Shown here piece by piece: positions 48,690-60,600 of a DNA stretch of 64,000 nucleotides. A program made the translations under genes and the position numbers. The notes below the pieces were generated by a model that was given only the letters and a program-made list of their open reading frames with translations, was not told the DNA's origin and did not search any database. The stretch lies in assembly GCA_008921705.1 (NCBI GenBank), contig VFFE01007836.1, positions 2,562,360-2,626,359 of the forward strand, written 5' to 3'. This stretch comes from Burhinus oedicnemus (Eukaryota; Chordata; Aves; Charadriiformes; Burhinidae). Within the stretch, counting starts at the first letter, position 1, and each line of letters opens with the position of its first letter.

Positions 48690-49965
48690 TGCGTGTGCCA
48701 TATGGCGCCCGGCACCTTGTAGGATCAGGCCCTAAACGCCAGTAAATCGGAATTTCCTGACGGTATGTACCGTGCAGGCAGAGGCAATGCGCTGCTCCGG
48801 CTCAGCCCTGGTGGTGAGCCTCCTCTCCGGTCTGAAGCAACCAGGACTGACACTGTAAGCACCAAACCAGCTGTCACTGCTGTTCTTGGCAGTCAAAGTC
48901 GCATGGGGCCGGGTTGTAAAATGCTCAGCGGGGTAGGTGGGTTCCCAGCACTTGTGTGAAGAGAGCCCGGTACTCCTTAGAGCACAGAGTTTGCTTGCCT
49001 CTTTCTCTATTCTAAAAATCCAGCACTAAAAAAGAAAGAGGTACAGAAGGGCCGGTGATGAGGTGGTAGGGGCAGCCTTCACTCACAGAGAAGTGGTGGT
49101 ACACCCATGAGAAACAATCCACTCCAGCTTAATGGCTCGTTACTGCCGTTAGTCCCTCTCACACACAGGGCAGCTGCCCAAAGCCTGGGTCACGCAGGAG
49201 CGTCTCCAGCAGGACCTCCGACACATCCATCTCATCCTGTCCATGGCAGAACTGCTAATGACTGAGTGAGAGCCGACAACCACCAGGGACACGGGGCAGT
49301 CCCTATCTGCAGAGGTTACCACTGGCTGCCTGACCCCACATGTTCCGTACTCTTGTGGCACACTATTCAGGTCAGTTGTGAGTGACCCTTTCCTCTGTCA
49401 TCCCTGCTAAATTAATTATCTATTGCACAATAACCTGCCATTATAGGACACTAGATAAAGTGACCCTGCAAGAGCAGTACTCCTAAACTCTTCTGCTGCA
49501 CTGCTCATGCAACAGCTCCCCCACTACCCACGCTTAAACCACTGGAGGTCTGACACATAAACCAGCCTCTGGCAGCTGATCAACGTGCTTTGGAGCCCAG
49601 TTCATGGTGTGGACAAGCTGAGCAGGCTGCAGCCTCCCTGCAGAGCCAAGGACCGGCCATGGGAGTCATCTGGGAGCAGAAACCTGCAGCCTCTGGTCCT
49701 GCAGGGACATTGGTGCTCACAGCCCGGAGGCCTGAAACACACCTGGGCAGGGAACAGGACTTTCTTTGGTAGTGGGGGTTGACTGAATAATGTTTCAGTC
49801 TTTTAATATTCTGCTCATGCAGAAAACAAGGGTGCTAATTACTTGTGGTAATGGTTGTGCTTGTTTGGGAGCACCTCTCTACAGGGCTGTCGGGTGGTGG
49901 CTTCTGCCAGGGCCAGGTGGCTGCAGATTGGAGGTGGAAGCGGGAGAACGAAGGGCTCCATATAG
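48690..49965. other. GC- and CpG-richer island, no gene identified
   Basis: The most GC-rich part of the window, with CpG in 'tatggcgcccggcacc', 'gcgctgctccgg', 'ggccgggttg', 'cacgcaggagcgtctcc' and others. Open frames of 60-70 codons exist on both strands (48765-48959 +, 49149-49361 -, 49585-49782 +) but none has a known domain. At 48711-48735 the words 'gcaccttgtaggatcaggccctaa' match the tail of the old gatcaggcc repeat. The rest may be a diverged repeat, a retroposed sequence or a small CpG island. Confidence 0.4.
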
Positions 49966-51086
49966 AGCCATCTAGTGATCCCATGAGCTATTCGATCCCC
50001 TTGAGATAAGGAGTTTAATGTTAGCCTTTTAAAAACGTAGAGTTAAAGGCTTACTCATAAAGTGTTGATATTTTTAAAAGTTATTTACTGCAGTAGCATG
50101 TTTTCTCATGGTTGTTTCAGTACCAGTACTAAGCGATGATAGTTTTTAGAAGTACTATTGTTTGCAAAATATTTTCTCTACCAGTTTGTGCCATAAGTAC
50201 AGACCACTATGTTAACAAGATCCTGTTTGGTTTAATGTAAAACAATTGCTATGTTCCTAGTTTTATTTTCTCCCTGCTTTTCAGCATAATCTGTTGGGGG
50301 AGATGTAGATGTGTGGTGAAAAATAACTGTGACGAAGCTCTATGTATATGTAGCAGTAATAGTGGCAATCAGTGTGTCTTCATAGAAGCAGGAAGAACTT
50401 GAGATCTTCAGTGTGATCTGAAGCATCCATACCCAGTATTTCTGTGGTAATTACCAAGGAAAGACTGTGCTGATCATCAGTTATTCTCTTAGTATTCCCT
50501 TGCCCGTAGAACACATCAGCCCTTAAAGAAAAATAAAAACTAGATTTTTTTTTTCTAGGGAAGTTGGTGTCTTTTTCCTGTGTCAATCTACATCTTAAAC
50601 TGTGTATTCAGTTGACATCTAGAGATACACACAATTAAAGCACCAAATCACCTCCTCATTGCTTAGCAAAGACAGATCTTCCATGGAAAAAGTAAGGAAG
50701 GATTAGCTAAGACAACCAGTAAACCACAATAAAGCTTCCCAAAAAAGACTGCTCCGGCTGACTAACAGCAAATTTTTCTGAATTTCTATTGCTCCTAGAT
50801 CTGCTGGGGGAAAGCAGTAATAGCTGTGCATACCTACAGGGTTTTCAGACACCCCTGTACAATGAGTCTTTGAACTCGATTTCATACTGTTCCCCATCTC
50901 TGCAATGCCTCCTCTTCTCCTGCTACCCTTTTCCTACCTTTTCCAGACAGCTCATTTGTTATGCATCATGCTGCTGCTAGCTGGCCCTTTGCACTCTTGG
51001 AGTTAGAGCAGGATTTGTCCCAGTTTCTGCTAGCATACCAGCAGTGTTAATGTTTAGTCTAAAAGTTTTAAATGGCAATGGTTTCC

Positions 51087-51121
51087 TTTTTTTTCTTTTT
51101 TTTTTTTTTTTTTTTTTTTTT
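51087..51121. repeat. Poly(T) tract, 35 bases with one C
   Basis: A T-run broken only by a C at 51095, the longest homopolymer in the window. It may be a retroposon tail on the - strand, but no body, AATAAA signal or target-site duplication supports this. Confidence 0.9.
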
Positions 51122-52677
51122 ACTTAACAACGTTGTCTGCTTATAAGAAATGCTAGCAAGGGAAAAAAAAGTATGTGACCTATTAAAATGAAAGATTGCC
51201 CATTCTTGTAATTACAAGTAACAGGAAGCCTGGTAGTACCTTGTTTGTTAAATTCCTCTGACCTCTTCCAAAAAAAATTGTACAAAAAGTCACAGTTATT
51301 AGTACATCTAGAGCTAAGGTCCTGCTCTATGCACATGTGTTAGTCATTTACTAGATTTTTTTTTCCCCTTTTCTTGCTAGAACTGCAGTGAATTGATAGC
51401 TAGATATTCAAACGCTGGTGGACAATCCCCTTTAGGCTGCCTTGGAAGGACTTGCTAATAACTAACTGCCGTTCTTCTCTGGCTCAGGTTCCCAGTTGCT
51501 GTAAGCTTATAAGGGGGCCCATTTCAACCTGGTTTGATAAAAAGGACCAGTGAAGGAGTCCTAAAGACGCAGAGTCCTGGGGCAACAGCATTTTTAGGTC
51601 TGCCTGTGGAAAGGGAGAAGGAGACTAAAAACTCCCCATGGTTTTCGGGGTGGACTCCTTTGTGAAAGTTTAATGTGAGAACACTGGATTGCTGGGGTTT
51701 TTTTCAGACCACGATGGAAGGGGCTAAGCCCGCACGCTGCTCAGTCCCCAGGCCTTTGTCAGGGTCTGTCAGGTGTGAAGATTTAGCTTCTATTACAGGG
51801 AGTAAAGGGATCAGCTGCAAATAAAATATATGCTGTGGATTAGACAAAAGCCCCGTTCCTTTGCTATACACACATCCATGCCAAAAGTTAAGTACCTCGG
51901 AGGACACCCCTCAGTGCTACTCTGTGACTACAGGGTTGTTCTTAAGACCCATTTTGGAGTCTTCTCTTGTAATTTACTTTGCTCACTCTGAAGAACCGAA
52001 GCAGTTATCTAACGTGGACTTTCAAATTTGAAAGACTGATCACATGAAAATGGAAATTACCATCATTTGACTCCAATTTACAGAAGCAGAAGTAGTCATT
52101 ACCGCAGTTGTGCATCCGAAATATTAGGTAGTTGCAATCTGGGATTTTTTTTCCCTACAAAATAAACCGTCAAACTTCTGTTCATATTTATAGTGCACCT
52201 TTTCACAAAAAGTTTTTTATGTTCTGGTTCTGAACTTCCGTTAATAAGGTCTTACATGTTAGGAATGCTTATCTGCAAAATCAGAAGCAAACTTCTAGAA
52301 ACATAAGGGAAAAGAATAGCAGGGGGGGGAAAGAAACTGACTTTGAACGGAATGTAATTTGTTACGGCTATAAAACTAACTGAAATGAGGAAACAGAAAT
52401 GAGAAATGGAAATCAATGAAGTTATTTAACATGTATGCATAGAACATAAATGAACAAATAAGCTAGTGTTGTATACAGCCTTTATTAATAACGTGACTGC
52501 TTTCTTATACATGTAGATAAGCACATTTACAGCTAGCTTTAAAAAAAAAGCACATGAAAACTACCTGGTCCTAAATGAAGCAAAGGTTCTAGTCCCTCAA
52601 GAGAGTTATTAGAAGGACTGTTTACTTATTAAAGTGACCTATATCTGTGATAGTGAACTTCAATACCATGAAAAGTA

Positions 52678-52691
52678 ATGTATGTATGTAT
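52678..52691. repeat. Short (ATGT)n microsatellite
   Basis: Three and a half ATGT units. Confidence 0.75.
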
Positions 52692-53882
52692 AGGCACAGG
52701 GAATCAATGATCTTTATGTATGGTGAAACTTTTGATTTCTTATGCTTCCCTTCTAAGTAACAACATTATCATATCTGGAAACTTCACCTATATGGGTTTT
52801 TTTGTCCTTTCCTCAAGAGAACTATAATTTCATTTCTGGGATAACCTGCACCCATTCAAATAACTGTTCATTGAAATAAATCCTTGGATAACCTGAGTTG
52901 TCAGGCAAATGTGTAAAATTTCACTAAAGAGACAAATATAGTGAAAAGGATCATAGGTGGGACAGCTACTAGAGAGGAGAAAAAATGTAGAGCAACTGCT
53001 GGTAAAGCGAGGTCTCTGGAGTAAACTTTCTCTCATACACTTATAACCTGCAGTGCTACTGAATCACGGCTAATAGCTAACTCAAAGGTTCTATATGTGA
53101 AAATAGAGTAATAAATAATATGAAGATGATTGGCTGACAGTGCTTGCCTCATTGGTTTGAAACACCACTTGAACTGGGAATTGGGGAGGAGACTCAGGCT
53201 GAATATTTGTGCCATCAGTTTGGTGTGTCTCTGGGAAATTGTCATTCATATCACAAACAATCTTTTCTTTAAGTCAGTCACTGCATCCTCTTGGGTGCTT
53301 GTTGCTAATGGAGACAGAAATACTATTCTAGTCTGGATTTAATGCATTTCACACATAGATTCATTGTGCACCATTTTTTTTAGCTGAAGTAGAATTTCAA
53401 CATTTTTGTGACTTTTGACACATCATCACTCATAATGGGGTCTTACTTACAGGGAATAATGAACATATACTTATGCCAAAGTTGAGGATGTCTTGTTCAC
53501 AAACAGTACTTCTAGTTTTCACATGACAAAATCAAATATCTTCATGCAAGGAGATGATTATGAATAGTCTTGTTATTTCTCTAGCTTCTAACTACTTCTA
53601 ATAACCTTCAAACCACTTCATGATTCCTGTTCTCTCTGTGGCCACTGAAGTCACATTTAAATATACATCTAAATATTATAGAATAAAGATGATAGCATTA
53701 AAGAAAAATACATTGGTGACAAATTTTCAGACTTAGCCCTTCATGGAGACCTGAATAAAAGGTCTGACTGCAAGAGGTTATAAACACTATCTTAAGCTTG
53801 ATTCCAGTTTATGGTTTCAACGGTAGGTGCTCTGTGTTCCTAGTTCTGACCCCAAGTATATATTTATGTATAGGCACTAATG

Positions 53883-53904
53883 TGTATGTGTGAATGCACA
53901 TACA
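53883..53904. repeat. Short hairpin-forming inverted repeat
   Basis: TGTATGTG at 53883-53890 is the inverted complement of CACATACA at 53897-53904, with a six-base spacer (tgaatg). It lies in a TG/CA-rich stretch and probably derives from simple repeat decay. Confidence 0.65.
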
Positions 53905-55927
53905 TACGTACTAGAAGAAATATCTCTGCCCAGTGAATATGCCCACTGAGAAATCTAAATTTACCTGGTAGTGTTCTAAATCAATTTGGGGCCAAACTGT
54001 CATCCCAACTCTCAAATTTCTTGTGGTAAGCTCATTTTGCATGACAAAAATTAGGCACCAAAGTGTAGTTTTCTTGGAACAAAGCAGGGCACAGGCAAAA
54101 TTCCCTACAGATGGAAAAGTGAACACACATGGGAGGCTGAATATAAAACCTGCAGCACAGATGAGCTCAGGAAATTTCTCCTCATTGATGAACACGGATG
54201 GATCCTTAGTGGGTGTAAGTGGGAACAGTTAAATTCAGGGAATAGCTGAACTGGGGATTAATTAGAGCCAAGCAGATTTAAAGCAGTGTGGGAATCACAG
54301 CTCACTGACACAGGCTGTGTATCAGGTCTGTAGGTTTACAAAGCTTGAAGAACCTTATAGGACATGCAGGTCTGCGGTTTCCTTCACTTTGGTGAGCGCC
54401 TATGAGCAACCCTGCGGTGGCACACTGTTTATGTAAGATCTCATGAGTGTGAATGAGATTTGCACTTCTAGCCCCAGGAATTTTTGGAAATATGTTTTGT
54501 TTTCTAGCAGGCTCCTGAACATCTGGAAATGCTGGCATTGTACTGTCTCTGCATAAATCATAAATGACTGGAAGTGACTTTTTTCCTCCTAAAACTGGTC
54601 CTTTTAAGCATTATTGCACCAGAACAAAATGAAACGAACTGCTTTCCCTTTGCTGTAGGAGGAGAAGGAACGCTTGGTCTTTGGGGAAATCCCTTCCATT
54701 TCTTTTTCTTAACTTCTGCCCATCAAATGAGAAGGAGATAAAGAGAATTTCTTGGGCTGGTACAAATAAAGGCAGGTTTTTAGATTTGTTCTGGTCAGGT
54801 AAAATTGCTTCTGCTGCTGCTGTTACCACTTCCATTCTTAATAACCACTCTATGACCTTCACTCCCCATCAATCTATCCCTGAATAGTTATTCTATTTGC
54901 AGCTCTTCCTCTAGCTCCCTTGTCCCTTGAAAGACAGCTGTGCAGTTTTTCAAGCATTGACACTGCTTCCACTGCGTGGCTGATCTTTCCAGAGGTGTCG
55001 GGGGCTGCTCAACTCTCCCAAGGCGGCTTACTGGGCTGCTGCGCTTGGGACATGTTCTCTCGTCTGAAGAGCTGTGCTGTGCCTGGATGTTATCGGCAGT
55101 GCCACCAAAGACAGCTACTATGCCGGGTCAGATTCTCTTTTGGTAAATCTCTTTGCTTTGTTTATCTTAGCAGACTGTGATAATCTTGTATTACCCTGAG
55201 AAAAGAAAGATGTGACAGAGAACCTGAGGAGACAGTCTCAGGTTAGAAATGAATGGTAAGTATTTCCAATCGTACGTCACACTAGTATAAGAAGATGACT
55301 CAGTCTCTCCTTCACCCTTTTAAGCACTTGCTATTCTGTTCTACACAGAGAATCTAACTGAATATTAAAATCACCTTCAGCCACTTAAAAATGGAGAAGG
55401 ATCTGAACCTGATCCGTGGATCAGAAGACCCCTGAGCTTTGGAGCAGTTCCAACCCTGGATTCTGCTGCAAGTGCTGCAGTCAACCTTATCTCTCACTCA
55501 CTGCTGTCAAACGTTTGCAGAATTGCTCTTCTAAATGTCTTAATCCTTCCATTTTTGCTGATTTGTAAATGATGCCAAACCTGCTTTTTGATAACAGGCT
55601 CCCAGCAGCTCCCATATTTGCACATCTTAACAAATGTGGAAAGTTGCCTTCCTGCTTCTCACAGGGGACCTCAGCTTACTTCCATAGAAAACTTAACTCA
55701 AAAGACAACTAAGAAAAATACCAGCGATATACTAAGATGACTAATTGGTGTTTGGTTTATAGTTACATGCTGACAATGATTAAACTAATTACCAGGCATA
55801 CTGTGCTAAATTGCTAGGTCTTTGTGTACTTCTAGTGTAGCTGAGAACCAGAGAGGTTCTGGTTCAAAGTTTGAGTGTGTAAAAAAGATTGTTTTTGAGA
55901 TTGCTTGCAGAGCTGTCGATGTGTACG

Positions 55928-55939
55928 CACACACACACA
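55928..55939. repeat. (CA)6 dinucleotide run
   Basis: Six CA units, followed by 'acgcacatgg'. Short. Confidence 0.8.
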
Positions 55940-57350
55940 ACGCACATGGCTGCTCGGATGTGCGAGATCTGTATTTGGAGAGATATGAATACAAAATTCA
56001 TTCTTTCAGGCAGAGAGAATGGATGGTGTTGTGCTCTGGTAAACAGCTGCTGTGCTTCAGTTGAGATTGCTTCAGTGCGAAGCAAGGTGATTCATATATG
56101 CATGCCCAGAGCATGTCCTCTACAGTCTCGAACGAAGGACTATGCAGAACCAGATAAACTCACACGGAAAAGTAGGCAACGTTTCTGCCTACCAAGAGGT
56201 AGCATCATCCATGCTGCCTAGATAAGAAGGAAGATAATAGTTTTCATTACAACAAACAATGCAGTTTGTTTAACACATATTTTATTTTTAGGTCACCTCC
56301 AATGGCTAGACAGGAGAAAATATGTTGCTTTGGCAATGTCCTTTTAGGTGAAGTTTGATGCTAGAGGCCACTAGCCAGGAGCAGTTTTTGTATACTAGAA
56401 ATACCAGCAAGGGCCTTTCTTTGTCTCCCTCCTCTTCTGAGCCTGGCAGAAGTCATTAATAAAATTGCATGTAGTGGAGTTACACAGAAGAATACTGGTC
56501 ATGTAGTGAAATCAAAGAGGTTTTTTTGCAAGGACGAGAAGTAAAACTTGCACCAAAATGAGTCCTTCCTAATTTTACTTATTAACTTAGTTTTTGTAAC
56601 ACAAGTTATTACACTTGTGGTTTTTATGTTTGTTGAATATCTTGTCTTCTGTTATGTTATATGCTGTATTAAGTGTTAGACGTGTGATATTGTGCCTTGA
56701 GTCTTTCCTGATGGTGCAATATTTAAATTTCTTATATTTAATAATTATTGGGATATTTTTAACACATTCTTACTATCTCAAGTACATTAATATGCAAACA
56801 TTGAAGCTAGCTAAAAGTGAGGAGCCACTGTTACTCAAATACTAATAAAAATCATAGAGAACCTTTTTAAAAACTGTCAAACAGGGTAAGTTGTGTTCAT
56901 CCACAACTGTTTATAGAAGTAAAGAGGATGCCTTCCAGCTTTCAGGTTCATTCTACATTAAAGAGAGGAACTGTGTCCCAGGGAAGGGGATTACTGTCAA
57001 ACTGAAGACAATCAGCTGGTGTGGGGGAAGGCTTCAAAGAGTGTACACATATGTACTGAGATCTGAACGTGTTCTGTGTGGTGGCCACAGAGCAGAAAGA
57101 CAAAATTCCTGTATTAGGCTCTATGCTCAGGACACAATGACTCGTAAAAGCACAGCTGCAGAAAGATAAATTAGCGTCCCTGAGAATGAATGCCACACGG
57201 TGCTAGGACATCAGGACTCTGCTCTCAACATTTTATGCAAAATTTCAGATGTCTACCACAGTTTTGACATAGTAAATAAATTTCTTACAATATTGTGATT
57301 CTTATTCTAGCCCTACCTGGACTCAGGAAATTAAGAAATGGCCATGAGCT

Positions 57351-57394
57351 GATAGACGTGATAAACTTGATAACTTGATAAACCCGATAAACTT
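57351..57394 (+). repeat. Minisatellite-like array of a 9-bp unit (GATAAACTT)
   Basis: Successive units read gatagacgt, gataaactt, gataactt, gataaaccc and gataaactt, followed by a decayed sixth. They are imperfect but clearly tandem. Each unit contains GATAA, the GATA-factor core, so the array presents several such words at 9-bp spacing. Confidence 0.75.
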
Positions 57395-57574
57395 GAAAAT
57401 TTAAATTTGGCTTACTTCAAGAAATATAGTAGTTTCTGCTTCATTTAAACCTCTCTGCCTTTCCCTTGTTCAGTCTGCTTCAGTGAGAGCAGAATGAAAC
57501 TTTGATAAAGCTCAAATTAGTTGTCTCTTACCCTCTGTATTCAACATAATGCCTGGGAATGCTCTAGTAAGGCA

Positions 57575-57607
57575 GGCCAAATTCTCCTCTACATCAGGTT
57601 AATTCTA
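57575..57607 (-). repeat. Trace of the ancient gacttcaatgga-family repeat
   Basis: 'ggccaaattctcctctacatcagg' follows the reverse-strand start of the same family ('gggccaaattctgatctcagttacacc'). The match fades after about 30 bases. Confidence 0.35.
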
Positions 57608-60600
57608 ATAACTGAGCCTACTAGCATGTGGCAGCCTTCATCACCATGCTGAATCGCTGTTCTTCCTCTCACTGAGTGCAGTGCATTCAGTTTGATTTCT
57701 GTTTGTTAGACAAGTGTAATGTATGGGTATGAAAATTACCCCTTTTCAGCTGAACTCCAGCTTGTACATTCCCACAGAGTACTTAACAGTGTGGGAGGCC
57801 AGAATCAACAAATGGTCAGACATATACAAGCTGGTTCAAATATTCAGACTTAAAAGACCCGAAATGAGGACTTTGCAGACATAATAAAAATCTAATTTCA
57901 TTTGAATATTCATTATTTTTCTATTAGTAAAATTATAACATTTCATGTCTTATGGCAAATCTAGAAAACTGAACTATAACAATGTCAGTGTGCAGGAATA
58001 TAAAACAGATCAAACTGGGTGAGTAATTAAATGAGAAATTGAGCTCATCCTTGAGAAGCCGCAAAGCAAAAAGCATGTAAGGATGATTATGAGTATCACA
58101 GTTCTTAGAAGGTGAATGGATCTAATTCCTCCAATAAGCTGTGTTTGTTGTTCTGTGCATTTTATATTTTAGAATTACAGGAATTCCACTGCAAATCCCG
58201 TGCCAGCCCCACGCAGAATGTTGAGAAACAACAGCCCCCCGCTCGCTGATGCTATAAGGGCAATTTGGCTGCAAGTTGTGTCTTCTGGTTCAGTTGTTTC
58301 AACTCATCTCAGACAATGTTGCCGAACTCTATGAAAGAAGGGAGTCCAGTAAGCAGGTAGGATTAATTTCATTAGAGGTCATGATCAACTGAATTGGTCC
58401 CACTAGTGAACAGGTTATGATTACTGGGCAATGTGCCCTCTTCTCCCAGTGCTGAGCAGCAATTGGCAGCTATGCACTTCTGCAAAGTAGGCTGTCAAAA
58501 TTAGCTCAGAGAGGAGCACATACAACTACCCTAGTTTGCAAGGTGATATGAACAAAATCATAATTTCTGTCATTGACGAAGAAAGGGCAAAAGTAATTAT
58601 TGTATATGAAACATGTCATATTCTTTTTTAACTAATAGCATGACCTCCAACTTAGAGGTGCACCCAGTTTACTTTCTCCTAGGGATTTCCCTTCTCCTAA
58701 GCACTTTTCCAAAAGCACTGCCCTGGTGGAAAGAGCAGATAGCAGCTTGTGGCAGAGACACATTAAAGCAATTTAAAGATAGATGCATCAGAAAACTCAG
58801 ATAGGTAGGATACAGCCAACCGAACTGCATCATCCAGCAGTATCGCATCTGCAAGGAAGGGGAATGTAAATGGTGAGAACTTATCTGTCATTGTTTTTCA
58901 CCACTGACTCACTAATTGTGTTTTAATGATATTTTCTCAACAAAATAACCCAAAAATAGATCAGCTTTAGAATGGTAGATTCTGAACATCTGTGTTTTGC
59001 CAACAAAATCTGACCGTTAGGGAACTACAGTTTCTTTGTAGTTGCTGAGAAAATAATGACATCTCAAGCCAAGAATCAATTAAACTGAAGAGATTGTTCC
59101 TTATCCTTCTTTTATGGGAAGAGAACAGGTGTTTAATAATTTGCATAAATTATGCAAAATCTAAAGCACTTACAGTAACCAAACACTTAGCAAGAAACAT
59201 GAATGAAGAGGTAAGTTAGCTGATGATGTTCCATATTCCAACCAGTGCCTCTTTAGCACTTCTGTAGTTATAGATCTGTGAGGGTTTCTGTTATATATCC
59301 TATTTTCATGGATTCATAACTCAATCCTAAAATAATTTCTGATTTGCATTTGGCAGGCAAAGATTTTAAAGTGAGACTGGATTTTTTTTTTTATTAGCTT
59401 ATGGGAAAAAAGTCAGTTTAATTGTCTCTAAGTTATGCAAGTATAAAAATGGAATGTATTGGTTTCAGACACTATTTTATGCTGCTACAACTCAAAAGTA
59501 CTTTGTTTTTTTAAGGGGAAACTTTACAAGCCGTTAGTCTGAATTGTGGATTAGTGCATTTGGGAAACTTGGAAAAAGAAACTTAAAAAAGCTTGATTTC
59601 TTACCTCTTTATAATGATGTTTGATCTCTAGGTACACTCTGTTCCTTCAGCCAAACTTTCTTCAAGATGCAGTGCCTTGCTCTGCCATCACTTATGTAAG
59701 ACAGGTCTCAGTTTCATACATTTTACATGATTCAGGTGAACGGCTTGAATTCTTTATACAATTTACATGAAATTCATTGTCTACCTTTCCACAAACTTTC
59801 TACAGTCTTAAAGGTCTTGGCAGGTACGCAAGTACTGAAGGGAAGGGCTAAAGTTATCAAGATAAAACTCTGCAGATTGCACAATATATAAAAGGAAAGG
59901 AGGTGGTGGGTGACCAGGAAATGCCGACTTTTTTATTCTGTATCTTTCCTAAGAACTGTTGAAGTGACAGGTTTTAGAGGCACTGTTCTTCACCCCATGA
60001 TAAACTTGTAGTATTCATGGAAGACCTAGATTATGCTGTGGAATCCCCCTATATTATGCTAAGTACTTTTCGTGTGTTTTGGTTTGTCCCTAACGAGTGG
60101 CATGCTTCCTAATGCAGCCAGAACAGCCAGATCTAAGTTTCAGGAATAACTGGAGGTCCCTGCATGTTGCAGTGTGTTACATACGATTATACTAAATAGG
60201 ATAGAAATATGTTATGTAACAATTTCTAGTAAATTAATTGAAATAATGCTGTGGAAAAAAAAAAGTTCAGATAGATTGAATACCAAGTTTGGTATGTCAG
60301 GATACTTCCTCCACAGGAGATTCCTCCAACAGTAGTTGAAGCCCCTATAGTTTATTGTACGAAAGTTTAGTAGTTTAATCTACAAGACTCTCTTGGATCA
60401 AGGAACAAAAGCATTGAGGTCTTAGGTCACTCAGTACTCTCACCAGTTTCAGCTGACCAAACCCTTTCTGATCACATGGGGACTTTCACTTGTGCAGATG
60501 CAACACATACATAGAATACGTGCACATGTGTCATTTTGCATGCATGTAACCACGTACGGACTTCACACTACCTATTCCTGCTGCCAAAATTTCCAAGTGA

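Larger units (their letters stand above)
49966..57350. other. Non-coding DNA, no gene confirmed
   Basis: AT-rich with patches of balanced composition at 51440-51780, 54960-55140 and 55820-56220. Open frames reach 110 codons (55889-56221 +) and overlap frames on the other strand. A possible splice-bounded segment at 51708-51772 is discussed under findings. No RNA gene was recognised. Confidence 0.5.

Noticed and set aside
51087..51400. Processed pseudogene with poly(A) tail on the - strand
   Set aside because: No AATAAA before the A-run, no target-site duplication, and the adjoining sequence encodes nothing recognisable.
55173..55257. Segment between a 'ttagcag' acceptor-like site and a GGTAAGTAT donor
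   Set aside because: All three frames contain stops, so at most a non-coding exon. The acceptor pyrimidine tract is weak.
55889..56221. 110-codon open frame, + strand
   Set aside because: It includes a CA-repeat-encoded Thr-His run and overlaps other frames on both strands.
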